Of a stretch of 64,000 nt of DNA, positions 63,054-64,000 are shown one piece after another; the first letter of the stretch is position 1, and each line of letters opens with the position of its first letter. Position numbers and translations under genes: made by a program. The stretch is from DAOMNN01 sp050486545 (lineage in GTDB: Bacteria; Pseudomonadota; Gammaproteobacteria; Burkholderiales; Rhodocyclaceae): the NCBI GenBank assembly GCA_050486545.1, contig JBJHDM010000012.1:1-64000 (forward strand). Direction: 5' to 3'. The notes beneath the pieces are model-generated. The model was not told where the DNA came from and ran no database searches. It saw only the letters and a list, made by a program, of their open reading frames with translations.

Positions 63054-64000
63054 TCAGCCGGCCCCGCTGCCCGGGGAGCGCGTGAGCAGGATCTCCCCGC
63101 ATTCCTCGGCGGGCATCGCATGGTGGAAGAGCCATCCCTGCGCCTGGACGCACCCGAGCTGCACCAGCACCGCCAGTTCGCGAGCGGTCTCCACGCCTTC
63201 GGCCACGACGCGCAATTCCAGTTGCCGTGCGAGGCCGATCAAGGCCTGGACGATCGCGGCATCCCCGGTCTTCTTGTTGATGTTCTGGACGAAGCTGCGA
63301 TCGATCTTGAGCTTGTTGAGCGGCAGGTTCTTGAGATGTGCGAGCGAGGAATAGCCGGTGCCGAAATCGTCGAGGGCGATCTGCACGCCGAGCGTCGACA
63401 GTTCGGTGAGGTTCTCCAGGGCGATGTCGACGCAACGCATCAACGCGCTTTCGGTCACCTCCAGTTCGAGCAGGTGAGGCTCGATGCCATGGTGCAGCAG
63501 GATCGCGCGCACCTTCGCGGCGAACGCCGGCTGGCGCAGTTGCTGTGCCGACACGTTGACCGCGACCCGGATCGAAATGCCGGCCTGCTTCCAGCGTGCG
63601 ATCTGCTGGCAGGCCGTCTCGAGTACCCAGTCGCCGAGCGCCTCGATCAGGCCGTTCTCCTCGGCCAGGGGGATGAACCGGGCCGGACTGACGTGGCCGA
63701 GCTGGGGGTGCGACCAGCGCAGCAAGGCCTCTACGCCGAGAATCTCGCCATTGGGGATGGCGACGTGGGGCTGGTAGTGCAGGCACAGTTGCGCGGGGCG
63801 CCGTACGGCCTCGCGCAGTGCCGCCAGCAGCGCGACGTCGTCGGCCGATGGCATGTCGATGTCCGGCGAAAACACCTGGAAGATGCCGCGCCCTTCGTTC
63901 TTGGCCCGGTACATCGCCTGGTCGGCACGGCTCAGGGCCGCTTCGGCGGTGTCTGCATGCAGGGGGACGAGGCAGATGCCGATGCTCGCATTGACCGTGA
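63054..64000 (-). CDS. GGDEF-EAL domain protein, C-terminal part
   Basis: The gene runs off the right edge, so the start lies outside. The visible part begins in the end of a GGDEF domain (VNASIGICLVPLHADT, ADQAMYRAKNEGRG) and continues into a full EAL domain. The latter has the EAL motif in GVEALLRWSHP, metal-binding and catalytic blocks AVNVSAQQLRQP, ELEVTESAL and DDFGTGYSSLAHLK, and AEGVET near the end. All catalytic residues I can check are present, so c-di-GMP phosphodiesterase activity is likely. The state of the GGDEF active site cannot be seen. It is convergent with rep. Confidence 0.92.
   Translation of the reverse strand, partial: TVNASIGICLVPLHADTAEAALSRADQAMYRAKNEGRGIFQVFSPDIDMPSADDVALLAALREAVRRPAQLCLHYQPHVAIPNGEILGVEALLRWSHPQLGHVSPARFIPLAEENGLIEALGDWVLETACQQIARWKQAGISIRVAVNVSAQQLRQPAFAAKVRAILLHHGIEPHLLELEVTESALMRCVDIALENLTELSTLGVQIALDDFGTGYSSLAHLKNLPLNKLKIDRSFVQNINKKTGDAAIVQALIGLARQLELRVVAEGVETARELAVLVQLGCVQAQGWLFHHAMPAEECGEILLTRSPGSGAG

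Noticed and set aside
59693..63121. A 1,142-residue minus-strand frame covering the antisense of rep
   Set aside because: Only its last 165 residues, the TlpA-type protein, show real family motifs and a start. The rest is the shadow of the helicase gene.

Overview
The window looks like a chromosomal segment from a GC-rich betaproteobacterium, most likely Rhodocyclales (Azoarcus/Thauera-like). This is inferred from gene content and order, not from any search. The grounds are the origin-proximal run mnmG-rsmG-parA-parB followed by a complete atpIBEFHAGDC operon; a DUF971-ubiE-Tim44-ubiJ cluster; gatCAB divergent from mreBCD-mrdA-rodA; and a DksA that keeps only one zinc-finger cysteine. Nearly all genes are housekeeping genes with matching codon use. 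I saw no tRNA, rRNA, insertion sequence or CRISPR array.

Layout. 1-485: tail of a chemotaxis-type receptor. 637-4827: tRNA and rRNA modification (mnmG, rsmG) and chromosome partition (parA, parB), with a degenerate parS-like site upstream. 4866-6191 (minus): UMF1/Atg22-type MFS transporter. 6441-13339: F1Fo ATP synthase operon, with a promoter, an atpD/atpC intercistronic hairpin and a strong bidirectional terminator. 13420-16198 (minus): ubiquinone-linked cluster. 16272-37748 (minus): the striking part, a two-partner secretion locus made of a 6,327-residue FxxPxG (LktA-type) exoprotein tpsA, its outer-membrane transporter tpsB and a SapC-family gene. 38229-40345: phoB-phoR, divergent from tpsA. 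40314-47234 (minus): an unknown protein with PilZ-like motifs, a HIT protein, a class II amidotransferase, a DUF3617 protein and gatB-gatA-gatC. 47353-55189: elongasome and peptidoglycan genes mreBCD-mrdA-rodA-rlpA-dac. 55278-58086: D-amino-acid aminotransferase, ybeD, lipB, lipA. 58092-64000: two small envelope proteins of unknown role, dksA, a TlpA-type thioredoxin, a DUF4197 protein, the helicase rep, and the C-terminal part of a GGDEF-EAL protein.

How the parts relate. Most blocks are conserved functional operons: energy, ubiquinone, cell-wall elongation and lipoate. The accessory element is the roughly 21 kb tpsA-tpsB(-sapC) locus, which is the best candidate for something undescribed. 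TpsA carries four regular super-repeats of about 500 residues, each with an acidic low-complexity insert. It then has about 18 short Gly/Ala-rich repeats, and an aromatic-rich C-terminal region with two CX7C pairs. The 480 bp between tpsA and phoB hold two back-to-back PHO-box-like sequences, so phosphate control of both the regulator and the giant exoprotein is a testable idea.
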